From positions 62,001-126,000 of the forward strand of contig NZ_SZPQ01000014.1 in NCBI RefSeq assembly GCF_005217455.1: a DNA stretch of 64,000 nt. Direction: 5' to 3'. This stretch comes from Martelella alba (lineage in GTDB: Bacteria > Pseudomonadota > Gammaproteobacteria > Enterobacterales > Enterobacteriaceae). The first letter of the stretch is position 1, and the number at the start of each line of letters is the position of its first letter. Shown one piece after another: positions 29,138 through 41,674 of this stretch. Under the pieces are notes generated by a model that did not search any database, had not been told where the DNA came from, and saw nothing but the letters and a program-made list of their open reading frames with translations. The translations under genes and the position numbers were made by a program.

Positions 29138-30112
29138 ATGGAGTTTGCCACGTTAGGCAACACAGATCTTCGTGTATCTCGTTTATGCCTGGGTTGTATG
29201 ACCTTCGGCGAACCGACCCGCGGCAAACATGCCTGGACACTGCCGGAAGAAAGCTCGCGGCCGCTTATCAAACAGGCCCTTGATGCCGGTATCAATTTCT
29301 TTGATACCGCTAACAGCTATTCCGATGGCGGCAGCGAAGAGATCGTCGGCCGGGCGTTGAAGGATTTCGTCCGCCGTGACGAAGTGGTTCTGGCGACCAA
29401 GGTTTATCACGAAATGAGCAACCTGCCGCAAGGCCTGTCGCGTCGGCAGATAATGCAATCCATCGACGATAGCCTGACCCGGCTGGGTACCGATTATGTC
29501 GACCTGTTTCAGATTCATCGCTGGGATTACCACACGCCCCTGGAAGAGACCCTGGAAGCCCTGCATGACGTGGTCAAAGCCGGCAAGGCCCGCTATATCG
29601 GCGCATCCTCCATGTACGCCTGGCAGTTCGCCCGCGCATTGTATACGGCGGATATGCACGGCTGGACGCGCTTCGTCAGTATGCAGGATCAATACAACTT
29701 GATCCAACGCGAGGAAGAGCGCGAAATGCACCCTCTCTGCCGCTGGGAGAATATTGCGGTATTGCCCTGGAGTCCGCTGGCTCGCGGCAAGCTGACCCGG
29801 CCGTGGGGCGAGACCACCGCCCGCTCGGTATCCGACCAGGTCAGTAAAGCCATGTATGAATCCACTGAGGAGATTGACGCTCGTATCGCTGAACGCGTCG
29901 GCGTGCTGGCCGATACACGCGGTATCTCGCGGGCGCAGATCGCGCTGGCCTGGGTATTGAGCAAGCCAGCGGTCACCGCGCCCATCATTGGCGCATCGCG
30001 CCCGGATCAATTAGCGGATTTGTTGGGGGCGCTTGAGGTTAAGCTTGATTCAGAGGAAATAGCCGAGCTGGAAACAGCCTACTCACCGCATTTCCCCGTT
30101 GGCTTCGCCTGA
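29138..30112 (+). CDS. yajO: Aldo/keto reductase YajO
   Basis: A 324-residue aldo/keto reductase, the same length as E. coli YajO and closely similar from LRVSRLCLGCMTFGEP onward. The catalytic Tyr and Asp are in NFFDTANSYSDGGSEEIVG, with Lys in VVLATKVYH and the His in FQIHRWDYHTPLEE. E. coli YajO reductively forms 1-deoxyxylulose, consistent with its place near dxs on the ancestral map. AGGAGG precedes the ATG by six bases. It is convergent with pgpA. Confidence 0.93.
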   Translation: MEFATLGNTDLRVSRLCLGCMTFGEPTRGKHAWTLPEESSRPLIKQALDAGINFFDTANSYSDGGSEEIVGRALKDFVRRDEVVLATKVYHEMSNLPQGLSRRQIMQSIDDSLTRLGTDYVDLFQIHRWDYHTPLEETLEALHDVVKAGKARYIGASSMYAWQFARALYTADMHGWTRFVSMQDQYNLIQREEEREMHPLCRWENIAVLPWSPLARGKLTRPWGETTARSVSDQVSKAMYESTEEIDARIAERVGVLADTRGISRAQIALAWVLSKPAVTAPIIGASRPDQLADLLGALEVKLDSEEIAELETAYSPHFPVGFA

Positions 30113-30148
30113 TTGGCCGACGCCCTGAAAAACGAGCGCGCGCGGAGG

Positions 30149-30649
30149 TCAGGACAACGGCCAGTAATGGCCGAGCCAGTATAGAGCCGCCGCGCCGACG
30201 ATACCGGCAATAATATCGTCAATCATGATGCCGATGCCGCCCTGCACATTGCGGTCAAACCACCTGATGGGCCAGGGTTTCCAGATATCCAGCAGGCGAA
30301 ACAGCGCAAACCCCGCCAATACCCAGCGCCAGTTATTGGCCGGCAGGGCCATCAGAGTAATCCACATGCCGACGAATTCATCCCAGACGATGCAGCCGTG
30401 ATCATGCACGCCCATGTCGCGGGCGGTCTGGCGGCAGGCATATACGCCAAGGCAAATGGCCAGCAGCACCACCAGCGAATACATTTGCCAGGGCAGCAGT
30501 ATCAGCAGGCACCAGAAAGGAATAGCCGCCAGCGACCCCACCGTGCCCGGCATCCAGCGAAATAACCCGCTACCGAAACCGGTTGACAGCAAATGCCAGG
30601 GGTTACTGAGCCGGATGCGACTCATTGCCGGTGCCGCTTCACCGGTCAT
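30149..30649 (-). CDS. pgpA: Phosphatidylglycerophosphatase A
   Basis: A 166-residue inner-membrane phosphatase that dephosphorylates phosphatidylglycerol phosphate. Conserved features are [12 protein letters not shown], the metal-binding [18 protein letters not shown] and [22 protein letters not shown]. Its ATG overlaps the thiL stop as ATGA, so it is coupled to thiL at the end of the nusB-thiL-pgpA transcript. Confidence 0.96.
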   Translation of the reverse strand: MTGEAAPAMSRIRLSNPWHLLSTGFGSGLFRWMPGTVGSLAAIPFWCLLILLPWQMYSLVVLLAICLGVYACRQTARDMGVHDHGCIVWDEFVGMWITLMALPANNWRWVLAGFALFRLLDIWKPWPIRWFDRNVQGGIGIMIDDIIAGIVGAAALYWLGHYWPLS

Positions 30650-31632
30650 GCCGACCCGCCGTCATTGAAATGATCATAACCCCGCCAGTCAAGGTCGATG
30701 GGACGATTATTCTGCAATAGCTGCAACCCTTCGCTGCGCGGCATGATTTGCCCGATACAGGTGAAATCGGCGCCGGCATGCCCCAGCGCCACGTCAAGGG
30801 CGCCGCGGTTGATCTCCGGAACGGTGAAGCAAAGTTCGTAGTCTTCCCCGCCGCTAAGCGCCCAGCGCAAAATCTGTCCGGGCTCGGCCTGACGACGAAG
30901 CGCTTGGGAGAGCGGCAGATCATCAAGATGGATGCGCGCGCCGCATTGACTGCGTTCGAGAATATGCCGGAGATCGGAAATCAGGCCATCGGACAGATCG
31001 ATGGCGGCACTGGCCAAATCGCGCAAAGCCTGCCCTTGCAGGATCCGTGGTTGCGGCCGCAGATGCCGCCCGATGAGATAGGCTTCGTCCGCGGCGGAAT
31101 CAGAGGTTATTTTCCGCTGAAGCAACGCCAGACCGGCCGCGCTATCGCCCAGCGTACCGGTAACATAGATCCAGTCGCCGATTTTGGCGCCGGCGCGGGT
31201 AATGGCGCGACCGGCCGGAACCAGCCCGTGGATGGTCATCGTCAGGCTTAGCGGGCCGCGGGTCGTGTCACCGCCCACCAATTGCATGCCATAATAGTCC
31301 AGTTGCGCAAACAGGCTGTCGCTGAATGCGGCCAGCCAGTTTTCATCGGCGAACGGCAAGGTCAGCGCCAGGGAAAGCCAGGCCGGGTCCGCTCCCATGG
31401 CGGCCAGATCGCTTAAATTAACCGCCAGGGATTTGGAGGCGAGATCGCCCGGCGCAATGTCAGGCAAAAAATGCGTACCGGACACCAGGGTGTCGGAGCT
31501 GACCGCAAGCAGCCGTTTTTCGTCCACCGTCAGGAGCGCGCAATCATCCCCTATGCCAAGCACGACATCCCGGCGCACGCTTCTTACCCGGTCAAAATAA
31601 CGGGTAATCAGATCAAATTCGCCTTTGGCCAT
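30646..31632 (-). CDS. thiL: Thiamine-monophosphate kinase
   Basis: Phosphorylates thiamine monophosphate to the diphosphate, the cofactor used by Dxs. It has 328 residues (E. coli 325). The N-terminus [10 protein letters not shown] and the ATP/Mg motifs GIGDDCALL and [20 protein letters not shown] mark the PurM-like fold. [11 protein letters not shown] and [11 protein letters not shown] are further signatures. It sits 53 bases after nusB and overlaps pgpA by four. Confidence 0.96.
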   Translation of the reverse strand: MAKGEFDLITRYFDRVRSVRRDVVLGIGDDCALLTVDEKRLLAVSSDTLVSGTHFLPDIAPGDLASKSLAVNLSDLAAMGADPAWLSLALTLPFADENWLAAFSDSLFAQLDYYGMQLVGGDTTRGPLSLTMTIHGLVPAGRAITRAGAKIGDWIYVTGTLGDSAAGLALLQRKITSDSAADEAYLIGRHLRPQPRILQGQALRDLASAAIDLSDGLISDLRHILERSQCGARIHLDDLPLSQALRRQAEPGQILRWALSGGEDYELCFTVPEINRGALDVALGHAGADFTCIGQIMPRSEGLQLLQNNRPIDLDWRGYDHFNDGGSA

Positions 31633-31685
31633 AACCTATCCAGATATTGTTCGTTGCATGTCAGGCCCCGAGGCCCGCACCCGCC

Positions 31686-32105
31686 TTATTTACGTCCGGG
31701 ACGGAGTTGGGGAGCCGCCTTGTCCAGCACGCCATTGATGAACTTATGGCTGTCTTCGGCGCCGAAGGTCTTCGCCAGTTCGATAGCTTCGTTGATGGCC
31801 ACTTTGTAAGGCACATCCTGTCGTTTACTGAGCTCGAAAAGCGCCAACCGCAATATCGCCCTCTCGACATGGCCGAGTTCGTCCAACTGGCGGGAAAGGT
31901 AAGGGGCCATCAACTGGTCCAGTTCCGCCGCATGCGTCGCCGTACCGGTGTACAGCTCGCGAAAATAAGCGATATCCACATCCGTGACATCCTGTTCCGC
32001 CAGGAACTGGACCTCAATATCGGCAATATCGTTATGAGACAACTGCCATGAGTAAAGCGCCTGGACGGCACATTCACGCGCACGGCGACGAGCAGCAGGT
32101 TTCAC
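31686..32105 (-). CDS. nusB: Transcription antitermination factor NusB
   Basis: A 139-residue all-helical protein, as in E. coli. It binds BoxA RNA with NusE (S10) during rRNA transcription. [18 protein letters not shown] carries the arginine-rich RNA-binding N-terminus and [32 protein letters not shown] is the conserved core. It lies 14 bases behind ribE in the same operon. Confidence 0.97.
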   Translation of the reverse strand: MKPAARRRARECAVQALYSWQLSHNDIADIEVQFLAEQDVTDVDIAYFRELYTGTATHAAELDQLMAPYLSRQLDELGHVERAILRLALFELSKRQDVPYKVAINEAIELAKTFGAEDSHKFINGVLDKAAPQLRPGRK

Positions 32106-32119
32106 TGAATTCCCCTTAC

Positions 32120-32590
32120 TTACGCTTTGATGGCTTTGAGTACATTGATCATTTCCAGGGCGGTCATCGCGGCTTCGGCGCCTTTGTTGCCGGCCTTGGT
32201 GCCGGCCCGTTCAATGGCCTGCTCAATGCTTTCCGTGGTCAGCACCCCGAAGGCCACCGGCAGCTCGCTGGCGGCCGCCACCGCGGACAGGCCGGAGCTG
32301 CATTCGCCGGCGACGTATTCGAAATGGGCGGTACCGCCGCGGATAACCGTGCCCAGCGCCACTATCCCGTCGAACCGGCGGCTGTCGGCCAGCGCCCGAA
32401 CCGCCAGCGGCAGCTCGTAGGCGCCGGGTACCCATACCACGGTGATATTGTCGTCTTTAACCTGGCCCACGCGTTTCAAGGCATCAATGGCGCCTTCCAG
32501 CAGGCTGTCGTTGATGAAATGGTTAAAGCGCGCGATAGCGATCGCGATGCGGGCATCCGGGGCGGCAACAACACCTTCGATAACGTTCAT
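32120..32590 (-). CDS. ribE: 6,7-dimethyl-8-ribityllumazine synthase
   Basis: The penultimate step of riboflavin synthesis; this family assembles into 60-subunit capsids in some bacteria. It has 156 residues, as in E. coli. [29 protein letters not shown] and [19 protein letters not shown] hold the active-site residues including the general base His. The gene is named ribE in E. coli nomenclature (ribH elsewhere). It lies between ribD and nusB; I saw no FMN riboswitch ahead of the cluster. Confidence 0.96.
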   Translation of the reverse strand: MNVIEGVVAAPDARIAIAIARFNHFINDSLLEGAIDALKRVGQVKDDNITVVWVPGAYELPLAVRALADSRRFDGIVALGTVIRGGTAHFEYVAGECSSGLSAVAAASELPVAFGVLTTESIEQAIERAGTKAGNKGAEAAMTALEMINVLKAIKA

Positions 32591-32675
32591 GGCTTTCCTT
32601 CGATTGGCAAATGGCGATAACGGCCCTACAAGGGGGCGGATTCTAACATAACTTTTGATTGGCTGCGCGCGCGGA

Positions 32676-33800
32676 TTACTCCGAATACCGCGGTTTAAGC
32701 CGTAGCCGGATGTCCGGCCCGATCTGGCGAAGATCGGTCAGCGAGAAAGCCGGCGCCTGGGACAGTTTTTCCAGACCGGGCAATGCGCACAGCCCCCGCG
32801 CCCCCTCCCCCAGCAGCCTGGGCGCCAGATAAAGAATGATCTCATCCACCAGACCGGCTTCAAGCAAGGCGCCGGCCAGCGATGCCCCGGCTTCGACCCA
32901 AACGCTATTGATCTGGCGCCGGGCCAGTTGCATCATCAGCACCACCAAATCGACGCGCGCATTGTCCTGGTCGCCGGCGGGCAGCGTTAATTGCTCCACC
33001 GATGACGACCAGGCCTGCTCGTCGGCCTGCAAACGGGCGAGCCAGACGGGCCCCGCCTGTGAGAACAGGCGATGCGACGGCGTGACGCGGTTGTGGCTGT
33101 CGATGACGACCCTCACCGGCTGGCGCAACGCCTCTTCGGGATATTGCTCGCGAACCGCAGCCGGCAACGACGGCCAGCGGACCGTCAGTAAGGGGTCGTC
33201 GGCCAGGACCGTCGCGCTGGTGGTCAGGATAGCCGAGCTTTGAGCGCGTAAGGTCTGTACGTCCCGCCTGGCATGTTCGGACGTGATCCACTGGCTTTCC
33301 CCGGATGCCATGGCGGTACGGCCGTCCAGCGACGCGGCCAGTTTGAGCTGCAGGTAAGGGAAACCGGTGCGCATGCGTTTGAGAAAACCGGGATTGACCG
33401 CTTCGGCCTCATCCAACATCAATCCGTGCCGTACCTCGATGCCGGCCTGGCGCAGCCGCTGCAACCCGCGGCCGGCCACCAACGGATTGGGATCTTGGGT
33501 CGCCACCACCACCCGGGCCACGCCCGCGGCGATCAGGGCATCGGCGCAGGGCGGCGTGCGGCCCTGATGGCTGCACGGCTCCAAAGTGACATATACGGTG
33601 GCGCCCCGCGCCGCATCGCCGGCCATGCGCAGGGCATTGACTTCGGCATGGGGTTCGCCGGCGCGCCAATGAAAGCCTTCACCGACAACGCGGCCATCGC
33701 GAACAATGACGCAGCCGACATTCGGATTCGGCGTGGTGGTGAATCGACCGCGGCGGGCCAGTGAGAAGGCCCGGGCCAAATAAAATTCATCTTGTTGCAT
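32676..33800 (-). CDS. ribD: Bifunctional riboflavin deaminase/reductase RibD
   Basis: A two-domain enzyme of 374 residues (E. coli 367). The N-terminal deaminase carries zinc ligands His51 in HAEVNAL and Cys76/Cys85 in [15 protein letters not shown]. The C-terminal reductase (from about 147) begins [18 protein letters not shown] and includes [21 protein letters not shown]. It converts the pyrimidine product of RibA to the ribitylamino form used by RibE. It is nine bases behind nrdR. Confidence 0.96.
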   Translation of the reverse strand: MQQDEFYLARAFSLARRGRFTTTPNPNVGCVIVRDGRVVGEGFHWRAGEPHAEVNALRMAGDAARGATVYVTLEPCSHQGRTPPCADALIAAGVARVVVATQDPNPLVAGRGLQRLRQAGIEVRHGLMLDEAEAVNPGFLKRMRTGFPYLQLKLAASLDGRTAMASGESQWITSEHARRDVQTLRAQSSAILTTSATVLADDPLLTVRWPSLPAAVREQYPEEALRQPVRVVIDSHNRVTPSHRLFSQAGPVWLARLQADEQAWSSSVEQLTLPAGDQDNARVDLVVLMMQLARRQINSVWVEAGASLAGALLEAGLVDEIILYLAPRLLGEGARGLCALPGLEKLSQAPAFSLTDLRQIGPDIRLRLKPRYSE

Positions 33801-33809
33801 AACCTTGCC

Positions 33810-34259
33810 TCAATCCTGAAGACGGGCGATTTCCTCGCCGAACTCGCGCACATCTTCGAAACTGCGATAAACGGAGGCGAAACGGATGTAAGCCACTTTA
33901 TCCAGCTTTTTCAACGCATCCATCACCAGATTTCCGATCATTTTACTGGGCACCTCGCGTTCGCCGGTCGCCCGCAGTTGTGATTTGATATGATTGATGG
34001 CCATTTCAACATCATCGGATTTGACGGGCCTTTTTTCCAGCGCCTTCAGGAAGCCGCCGCGCAGTTTGTCTTCATTGAAGGGTTCACGGACATTATTGCT
34101 TTTGATGACCCGCGGCAATACCAGTTCCGCCACTTCGAAAGTGGTAAACCGTTCGTTGCAAACCAGGCATTGCCGACGCCGCCGGACCTGGGAACCGTCG
34201 CCCACCAGACGGGAATCAATAACCTTGGTATCGACTGCAGAACAAAAAGGGCAATGCAT
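33810..34259 (-). CDS. nrdR: Ribonucleotide reductase repressor NrdR
   Basis: A 149-residue repressor, the E. coli length, that senses ATP/dATP and shuts off nrd operons. The zinc ribbon uses Cys3, Cys6, Cys31 and Cys34 (CPFC and CLVC). An ATP-cone follows, from about residue 49, starting [18 protein letters not shown]. The chosen ATG gives MHCPFC; a start 11 codons earlier would push the zinc ribbon inward and is not used in the family. It begins the nrdR-ribD-ribE-nusB-thiL-pgpA cluster. Confidence 0.96.
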   Translation of the reverse strand: MHCPFCSAVDTKVIDSRLVGDGSQVRRRRQCLVCNERFTTFEVAELVLPRVIKSNNVREPFNEDKLRGGFLKALEKRPVKSDDVEMAINHIKSQLRATGEREVPSKMIGNLVMDALKKLDKVAYIRFASVYRSFEDVREFGEEIARLQD

Positions 34260-34433
34260 AATGCTTCCTGGACAGCCATAAGGGTATGTCATTTTAGCGC
34301 GAACGGGCGAGACAACAAAGCGTATTGCCCCGCAAGCGCCGGGATCTGCGAGGCAACGCGCCTTTCACATCATGACTTTTGCCAGGTTACGGGCTAAGCT
34401 GTAATTTGTCGGTAAAATAAGGAAAGAGCCGTT

Positions 34434-35024
34434 ATGCCAATCGGTTATCGTTTAGCGTTATGCATTGCCGCCGGGGGGTTGCTGGCCGGGTGTGCGCAAC
34501 AACGCGGCCCTGGAGCGCCCGCGCTCAAGGCTGAAATGGGCCAGCTCAATAGGCAGGTGGATTCCCTCAATACCCAGGTCTCGGCGCTGATGCAGCAAAA
34601 CAGCCTCAACGAAAAATCCACCAGCGGCGTGTATATCTATCCGGCTGCCCAGACGGCGGCCCAGGTGGATAGCCGGATCGGGCGACTGATGGTATCCCTC
34701 GACCGGGTGGATCCGGAAGCCAATGGCTCCAGGGCGCTGCTGCGCATCCGCACCGCTGACAACACGCCCCTGCGCGCCTTCCACGCCATGGTGGATTGGG
34801 GCCAGGTGGACCCCGCGACCGGCAGGCCGCTGACCGCCGATGCGCTCAGCCAGCCCATCGTCGTGCCCACCGCCCTGCTGCCCAAACCGGAAGCCACCCT
34901 TGAGCTGCGCCTGAGCGGGCTGGCTCCGGAACAGATTGGTTTTATCCGCGTGCATGACATTCTGCCGATTACCCCGACTTCGCCGGCGGCGGCGGACGCC
35001 ACCCCGCCCTTGTCCCGGGAATAA
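34434..35024 (+). CDS. yajI: DUF3251 lipoprotein YajI
   Basis: A 196-residue lipoprotein with signal MPIGYRLALCIAAGGLLAGC; Cys20 is the modified residue. A predicted coiled coil (about 30-60) is followed by the conserved SGVYIYPAAQTAAQVDSRIGRL and the C-terminal GLAPEQIGFIRVHDILPI, both matching E. coli YajI. The last ~17 residues (Ala/Pro rich) extend past the E. coli end. Function is unknown. It is divergent from nrdR. The yajD and tsx genes that neighbour it in E. coli are absent. Confidence 0.9.
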   Translation: MPIGYRLALCIAAGGLLAGCAQQRGPGAPALKAEMGQLNRQVDSLNTQVSALMQQNSLNEKSTSGVYIYPAAQTAAQVDSRIGRLMVSLDRVDPEANGSRALLRIRTADNTPLRAFHAMVDWGQVDPATGRPLTADALSQPIVVPTALLPKPEATLELRLSGLAPEQIGFIRVHDILPITPTSPAAADATPPLSRE

Positions 35025-35113
35025 CGGATTGGGGCGCGGCGCTTGGTGCGACAGTTCGCCCCACGACAATGGGCGGCGCAGTTAGACCCATTCTGGTGTT
35101 GGAGCGGGCATGA

Positions 35114-35145
35114 AATAAAAAACCCCGCGCGCACGGGCGGGGTTT
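35114..35145 (-). terminator. Rho-independent terminator after secDF
   Basis: A perfect nine-base-pair stem, AAACCCCGC paired with GCGGGGTTT, has a run of six Ts on the minus strand. It lies about 75 bases past the secF stop. The plus-strand side also has TTT, so it may serve yajI as well. Confidence 0.85.
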
Positions 35146-35221
35146 ACGAAAGGCACGGCCACTGGCCGCCACGGCGCGACACCCCCCACGCATACGGACG
35201 GGGAGCGCAATCACCGTGTCA

Positions 35222-36190
35222 TCAAGGCAACAACGAAGGCTGATCGGCGCCCTCTTTTTCGACCTTTTGCTGCAGCATATGTTCACGCTTCATGCCAAGC
35301 TTCAAGGCCAGCGCGGAGGCGACATAGATGGAAGACGCCGTACCGATGGTCACGCCGATGAGCATCGTCAGCGAGAAGCCGTGCAGAATGGGGCCGCCGA
35401 AAATAAACAGCATCAGCACCACCACCAAGGTGGTGGCGGAGGTCATTAACGTCCGGCTGAGGGTTTGGGTCAGCGACACATTAATGATTTCATAGGAGCT
35501 GCCGCGCCGGATTTTACGGAAATTTTCCCGGATACGGTCGGACACCACGATACTGTCGTTAAGCGAATACCCAATGACCGACATCAACGAGGCGATGATG
35601 GTCAGGTCGATTTCAATATGAAAGAGCGACAAAACCCCCATGGTGATCAGCACGTCATGGGCCAGGGCCAGTACCGCCCCCAGGGCCAGACGCCACTCGA
35701 ACCGAAAGCCGACATAAACCAGAATACAGATAAGCGCCACCAGCAGCGCCATGCCGCCGGCCTGGGCCAGATCGCTGCCCACGGACGGCCCGACGAACTC
35801 TATGCGTTTGACGGACGCGTTCTGATCGAAGGACTGTTTGATGACCGATAGCACCTGGTTGCCCAATTCCTGGCCGGCGCCGTTTTGAACCGGCGGCATG
35901 CGGACCATGACATCCCGGCTACTGCCGAAATTCTGGATCACCGGCTCCTTGAAGCCGGCATGTTCCAGAGCATTGCGCATGGCGTCCAGATCGGCGGTTT
36001 TGCTGAGGTTCAACTCGATGACCGTACCGCCGGTAAAATCCAGGCCCCAGTTGAAGCCGCGGGTCACCATCAGCACTGCCGAAATAATAAGCAACGTTAT
36101 GGATATACTGAACGCGACATAATCCCAGCGCATAAAGTCATACACTTTACGGCCGTAATTTAAATCCTCAACCTTATGTTGTTGTGCCAC
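35222..36190 (-). CDS. secF: Protein translocase subunit SecF
   Basis: Inner-membrane RND-type subunit that, with SecD and YajC, uses the proton gradient to aid late steps of Sec export. It has 322 residues (E. coli 323) and six helices. The signatures are [15 protein letters not shown] near the N-terminus, [22 protein letters not shown] in the transmembrane half, and the following [16 protein letters not shown]. It lies nine bases behind secD and ends the queA-tgt-yajC-secD-secF cluster before a strong terminator. Confidence 0.97.
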   Translation of the reverse strand: MAQQHKVEDLNYGRKVYDFMRWDYVAFSISITLLIISAVLMVTRGFNWGLDFTGGTVIELNLSKTADLDAMRNALEHAGFKEPVIQNFGSSRDVMVRMPPVQNGAGQELGNQVLSVIKQSFDQNASVKRIEFVGPSVGSDLAQAGGMALLVALICILVYVGFRFEWRLALGAVLALAHDVLITMGVLSLFHIEIDLTIIASLMSVIGYSLNDSIVVSDRIRENFRKIRRGSSYEIINVSLTQTLSRTLMTSATTLVVVLMLFIFGGPILHGFSLTMLIGVTIGTASSIYVASALALKLGMKREHMLQQKVEKEGADQPSLLP

Positions 36191-36199
36191 AACATACTC

Positions 36200-38047
36200 C
36201 TAGATAGACAGTTTGCTGATCCGCTTGCCGCCGTAAAGCAGGTTCACGATGGCGCGCGTGCCGACGATAGCCGTGAACATCGAGGTGGCCACCCCGATGG
36301 CGGTGGTGATGGCGAAGCCCTTGATGGAGCCGGTACCCACCGAATACAGGATTATCGCGGTAATAAGCGTGGTGATGTTGGCATCAACGATACTGGAAAA
36401 CGCGCCTTTGTATCCCTCATGGATGGCCTGCTGCACGGTACGTCCATTGCGAAGTTCTTCCTTGATGCGTTCGTTGATAAGCACGTTGGCGTCCACCGCC
36501 ACCGCCAGGGTCAGGACGATCCCGGCGATGCCCGGCATGGTCAGCGTTGCCCCCGGCAGCAAGGACATGATGCCCACGATCAGCACCAGGTTGGCGATAA
36601 GCGCCGTTGTGGCGATCATGCCGAACTTGCGATACCACACCACCATGAAAACGATGGACGCCACCAGGCCCCACAAGCAGGCTTCCAGCCCCTGGGTGAT
36701 ATTCTGCATGCCCAGCGTCGGGCCGATGGTCCGCTCCTCGACGATCTGAATCGGCGCGATCAAGGCCCCGGCGCGCAGCAGCAGGGAAAGTTGCCGGGCC
36801 TCGTTGGGGTTGTCGATGCCGGTAATGCGGAAGCTGTTGCCCAGTCGAGACTGGATTGTCGCGACATTGATAACTTCTTCCTGCTTGACCAGTATCGCCC
36901 GGCCCTTGGCGTCTTTCTTGCCGCTGTCCTTGTATTCCACAAACAGGGTCGCCATCGGTTTGCCGATATTGTCCTTGGTGAAATTGGACATGGCGTTGCC
37001 GCCGGTGCTATCCAGGGAAATGTTGACCTGGGGACGGTTGTATTCGTCGCTGCTGGAGGTGGAATCGGTGATGTGGTCGCCGGTCAGGATAACCCGCTTG
37101 TAAAGCACCACTGGCTGACCGTCCCGGGTATATTTCACTTCCGAATCGCCCGGAACCCGTCCGGCCGCGGCGGCGGCCCGATCCACGGTGGTGTTCACCA
37201 GGCGGAATTCAAGGGTGGCGGTGGCGCCGAGGATTTCCTTGGCGCGGGCCGTGTCCTGGATACCCGGCAGCTCGACCACGATACGATCGGCGCCCTGGCG
37301 CTGCACCAGCGGCTCGGCGACGCCCAGTTGGTTCACCCGGTTGCGCAGGATGGTGATATTCTGCTGTACTGCGTATTCCCGCGCTTCCCGCAGGCGGGCA
37401 TCCGTCATGACGGCGCGCAGGGCATTATCGCCCACGCTGCTGATGACCAGATCACGATGGCGGGGACTCAGGTAGCTTATCGCCTGATCGCGGGTGGCGC
37501 CGTCGCGGAAAGTCACTTCCGCGCCGTAATTGTCGGACTTGCGCACTGTGGCATACGGAATGCCCTTATCCCGCAAATCGCCGCGCAGCGAGTCCATGGT
37601 CTGTTCCTGCAATTTGCCCAGGGCGGTGTCCATATCCACTTCCATCAGGAAGTGGACGCCGCCGCGCAGATCTAAACCCAGCTTCATCGGCTCGGCGCCC
37701 ACGGCGGAAAGCCAGAACGGCGTGGCCGGCGCCAGGTTGAGCGCCACGACGTAATTCTCGCCAAGGGCGTTGAGCAACACTTCCCGTGCGTGCAACTGCA
37801 CGTCCGGATTGGGAAAACGGGCCAGGATGGCGCCGTTTTCCAGGGTAATGGATTTACTGGTGATATGTTGTTCTTTTAGGATGTTTTGGATCTGGACCAG
37901 CGTCGCTTCACTGGCGGCGGCACCCCGCGCGCCGGTGATTTGCACGGCCGGATCCTCACCATAAAGGTTTGGAAGCGCATAGAGAAGCCCGACGAGCAAT
38001 GCCAGGATAATCATGATGTACTTCCATAAAGGATAACGGTTCAACAC
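36200..38047 (-). CDS. secD: Protein translocase subunit SecD
   Basis: Partner of SecF; 615 residues, as in E. coli. The N-terminus [34 protein letters not shown] and the D1 motif [18 protein letters not shown] are conserved. The periplasmic P1 domain follows, then six helices with [24 protein letters not shown]. It is 27 bases behind yajC and nine before secF. Confidence 0.98.
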   Translation of the reverse strand: MLNRYPLWKYIMIILALLVGLLYALPNLYGEDPAVQITGARGAAASEATLVQIQNILKEQHITSKSITLENGAILARFPNPDVQLHAREVLLNALGENYVVALNLAPATPFWLSAVGAEPMKLGLDLRGGVHFLMEVDMDTALGKLQEQTMDSLRGDLRDKGIPYATVRKSDNYGAEVTFRDGATRDQAISYLSPRHRDLVISSVGDNALRAVMTDARLREAREYAVQQNITILRNRVNQLGVAEPLVQRQGADRIVVELPGIQDTARAKEILGATATLEFRLVNTTVDRAAAAAGRVPGDSEVKYTRDGQPVVLYKRVILTGDHITDSTSSSDEYNRPQVNISLDSTGGNAMSNFTKDNIGKPMATLFVEYKDSGKKDAKGRAILVKQEEVINVATIQSRLGNSFRITGIDNPNEARQLSLLLRAGALIAPIQIVEERTIGPTLGMQNITQGLEACLWGLVASIVFMVVWYRKFGMIATTALIANLVLIVGIMSLLPGATLTMPGIAGIVLTLAVAVDANVLINERIKEELRNGRTVQQAIHEGYKGAFSSIVDANITTLITAIILYSVGTGSIKGFAITTAIGVATSMFTAIVGTRAIVNLLYGGKRISKLSI

Positions 38048-38074
38048 GGCAGTTCCCTTGGGGAAAATCAGTTA

Positions 38075-38407
38075 TTACAGCGCTTTCATCGTACCTTTCG
38101 GCAAGACAGCGGCCACGAAATCACGCTTTATAACCACTTCGTTGGTATCGTTCAACGCAATCGCAATATAGCCGGTATCCGCAATTTTGGTTACGCGCCC
38201 GACCAAGCCGCCGGTGGTCAGTACTTCATCGCCCTTGCCGATGGAGTCCATCAGCTTTTTGTGATCTTTGGTGCGTTTTTGCTGGGGCCGGAGGATCATG
38301 AAATAAAAAATCAGGCCGAACACCACCAGCATGATTACCAGGGAGATGGGACTTCCCTGGGACGGTCCGCCTGTTGCGGCTGCGGCGTCGGAAATGAAAA
38401 AGCTCAT
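38075..38407 (-). CDS. yajC: Sec translocon accessory subunit YajC
   Basis: A 110-residue single-span membrane protein, as in E. coli. One helix (SLVIMLVVFGLIFYFMIL) is followed by RPQQKRTKDHKKLMDSIGKGDEVLTTGGLVGRV. It joins SecDF and also supports AcrB. Its ATG follows the tgt stop with no gap (TAAATG), so translation is likely coupled to tgt. Confidence 0.97.
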   Translation of the reverse strand: MSFFISDAAAATGGPSQGSPISLVIMLVVFGLIFYFMILRPQQKRTKDHKKLMDSIGKGDEVLTTGGLVGRVTKIADTGYIAIALNDTNEVVIKRDFVAAVLPKGTMKAL

Positions 38408-40733
<2,326 letters not shown>

Positions 40734-40840
40734 GGCAATTCACTTACGTAAAAAACAGGCGGCCTAGTCTAGGGCTATGCGGCACGACCTGCAAGAAATA
40801 AGCGGCTACGGCGAAGTTTTGTCTGATGTATACTCGTATC

Positions 40841-41449
40841 ATGAACTTTCTTGCGCACCTGCATCTCGCCGCCACGGCCGGCAGTTCCCTGCTGGGCAAC
40901 CTGATGGCCGATTATGTCCGCGGCAATCCCGACGGCCGCTATCCGCCCGCGGTGGCGGCCGGCATCCGTTTGCATCGACGCATCGACGGTCTGACTGATA
41001 CGCATCCAGCGGTGAGAAACGCCAAGGCATTATTCGGCGCCGACGTTCGCCGGGTATCGCCCATCGCCCTGGACGTGGTCTGGGACCATTTTTTGGCCCG
41101 CCACTGGACGCGACTGGAGCCGGACATGTCTTTATCCCGCTTCGCCCGGATGGCCGAAGCGGCCATTACGCCGGCCCTGCCCGCCTCGCCGGAGCCGTTT
41201 CGCCATTTGAACCGTGCGCTATGGCGTGAGCGCTGGCTGGAGCGCTATGCCGAGCCGCTATTCCTGGAACAGGTTTTATGCCGGATGGCTGAGCGACGCC
41301 CAAGACTTTCCGCCCTGGGGCACATTTATCCGGAAATCGCGCGGCATTACCCGGCGCTGGAAAGCCGCTTTTGGGAACTCTACCCGGATATGCTGCGGCT
41401 GGCGCGCCACACCGCCGCCACCGGCCAATTGCCGGAGGTCTTTCTCTGA
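40841..41449 (+). CDS. acpH: Acyl carrier protein phosphodiesterase AcpH
   Basis: Removes the phosphopantetheine arm from holo-ACP. The chosen ATG gives 202 residues beginning MNFLAHLHLA, aligning with E. coli (193). Metal-binding and conserved features are FLAHLHLA, GNLMADYVRGNP, GIRLHRRIDGLTDTHP and LDVVWDHFLARHW. A start five codons earlier is possible but not family-like. The ribosome site is weak. Confidence 0.93.
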   Translation: MNFLAHLHLAATAGSSLLGNLMADYVRGNPDGRYPPAVAAGIRLHRRIDGLTDTHPAVRNAKALFGADVRRVSPIALDVVWDHFLARHWTRLEPDMSLSRFARMAEAAITPALPASPEPFRHLNRALWRERWLERYAEPLFLEQVLCRMAERRPRLSALGHIYPEIARHYPALESRFWELYPDMLRLARHTAATGQLPEVFL

Positions 41450-41550
41450 TTGGCCCCGGCGATGTTTCGAAAAGGCCAGTAAGACGCTTTCTTGTTATTT
41501 TTGTAAAAAGGGTTAATTTGTAATATAAAAAAGAAATAGTAATCATATCA

Positions 41551-41587
41551 ATAGGTGTGAACTATCTCATCGATTGGCGCCATGGGC
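41551..41587 (+). promoter_or_regulatory. OxyR binding site
   Basis: ATAGGTGTGAACTAT matches every specified base of the OxyR half-site (ATAG, n, T, n3, A, n, CTAT). After seven bases a degenerate second half, ATTGGCGCCATGGGC, follows with the right spacing. It abuts the -35 region of the peroxiredoxin promoter, the usual position for activation. Confidence 0.65.
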
Positions 41588-41616
41588 TTTAATGCGCGGC
41601 GGGGTGAAACTATACT
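41588..41616 (+). promoter_or_regulatory. Promoter of the peroxiredoxin gene
   Basis: TTTAAT and TATACT are 17 bases apart. The weak -35 next to an OxyR site fits an activator-dependent promoter. RNA would start near 41622, about 53 bases before the ATG. Confidence 0.6.
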
Positions 41617-41674
41617 TGTCACGTTTTGATTAAACCCATTCTTCTAAACCTAACCGCATTTTACAGGAGTACAC

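Noticed and set aside
33801-34433. FMN riboswitch ahead of the rib genes
   Set aside because: No RFN-type conserved stems were found; ribD follows nrdR by nine bases, and in enterobacteria the riboswitch is usually at ribB.
36176-37675. 499-residue ORF opposite secD
   Set aside because: Mirror of SecD codons; composition is typical of a shadow frame.
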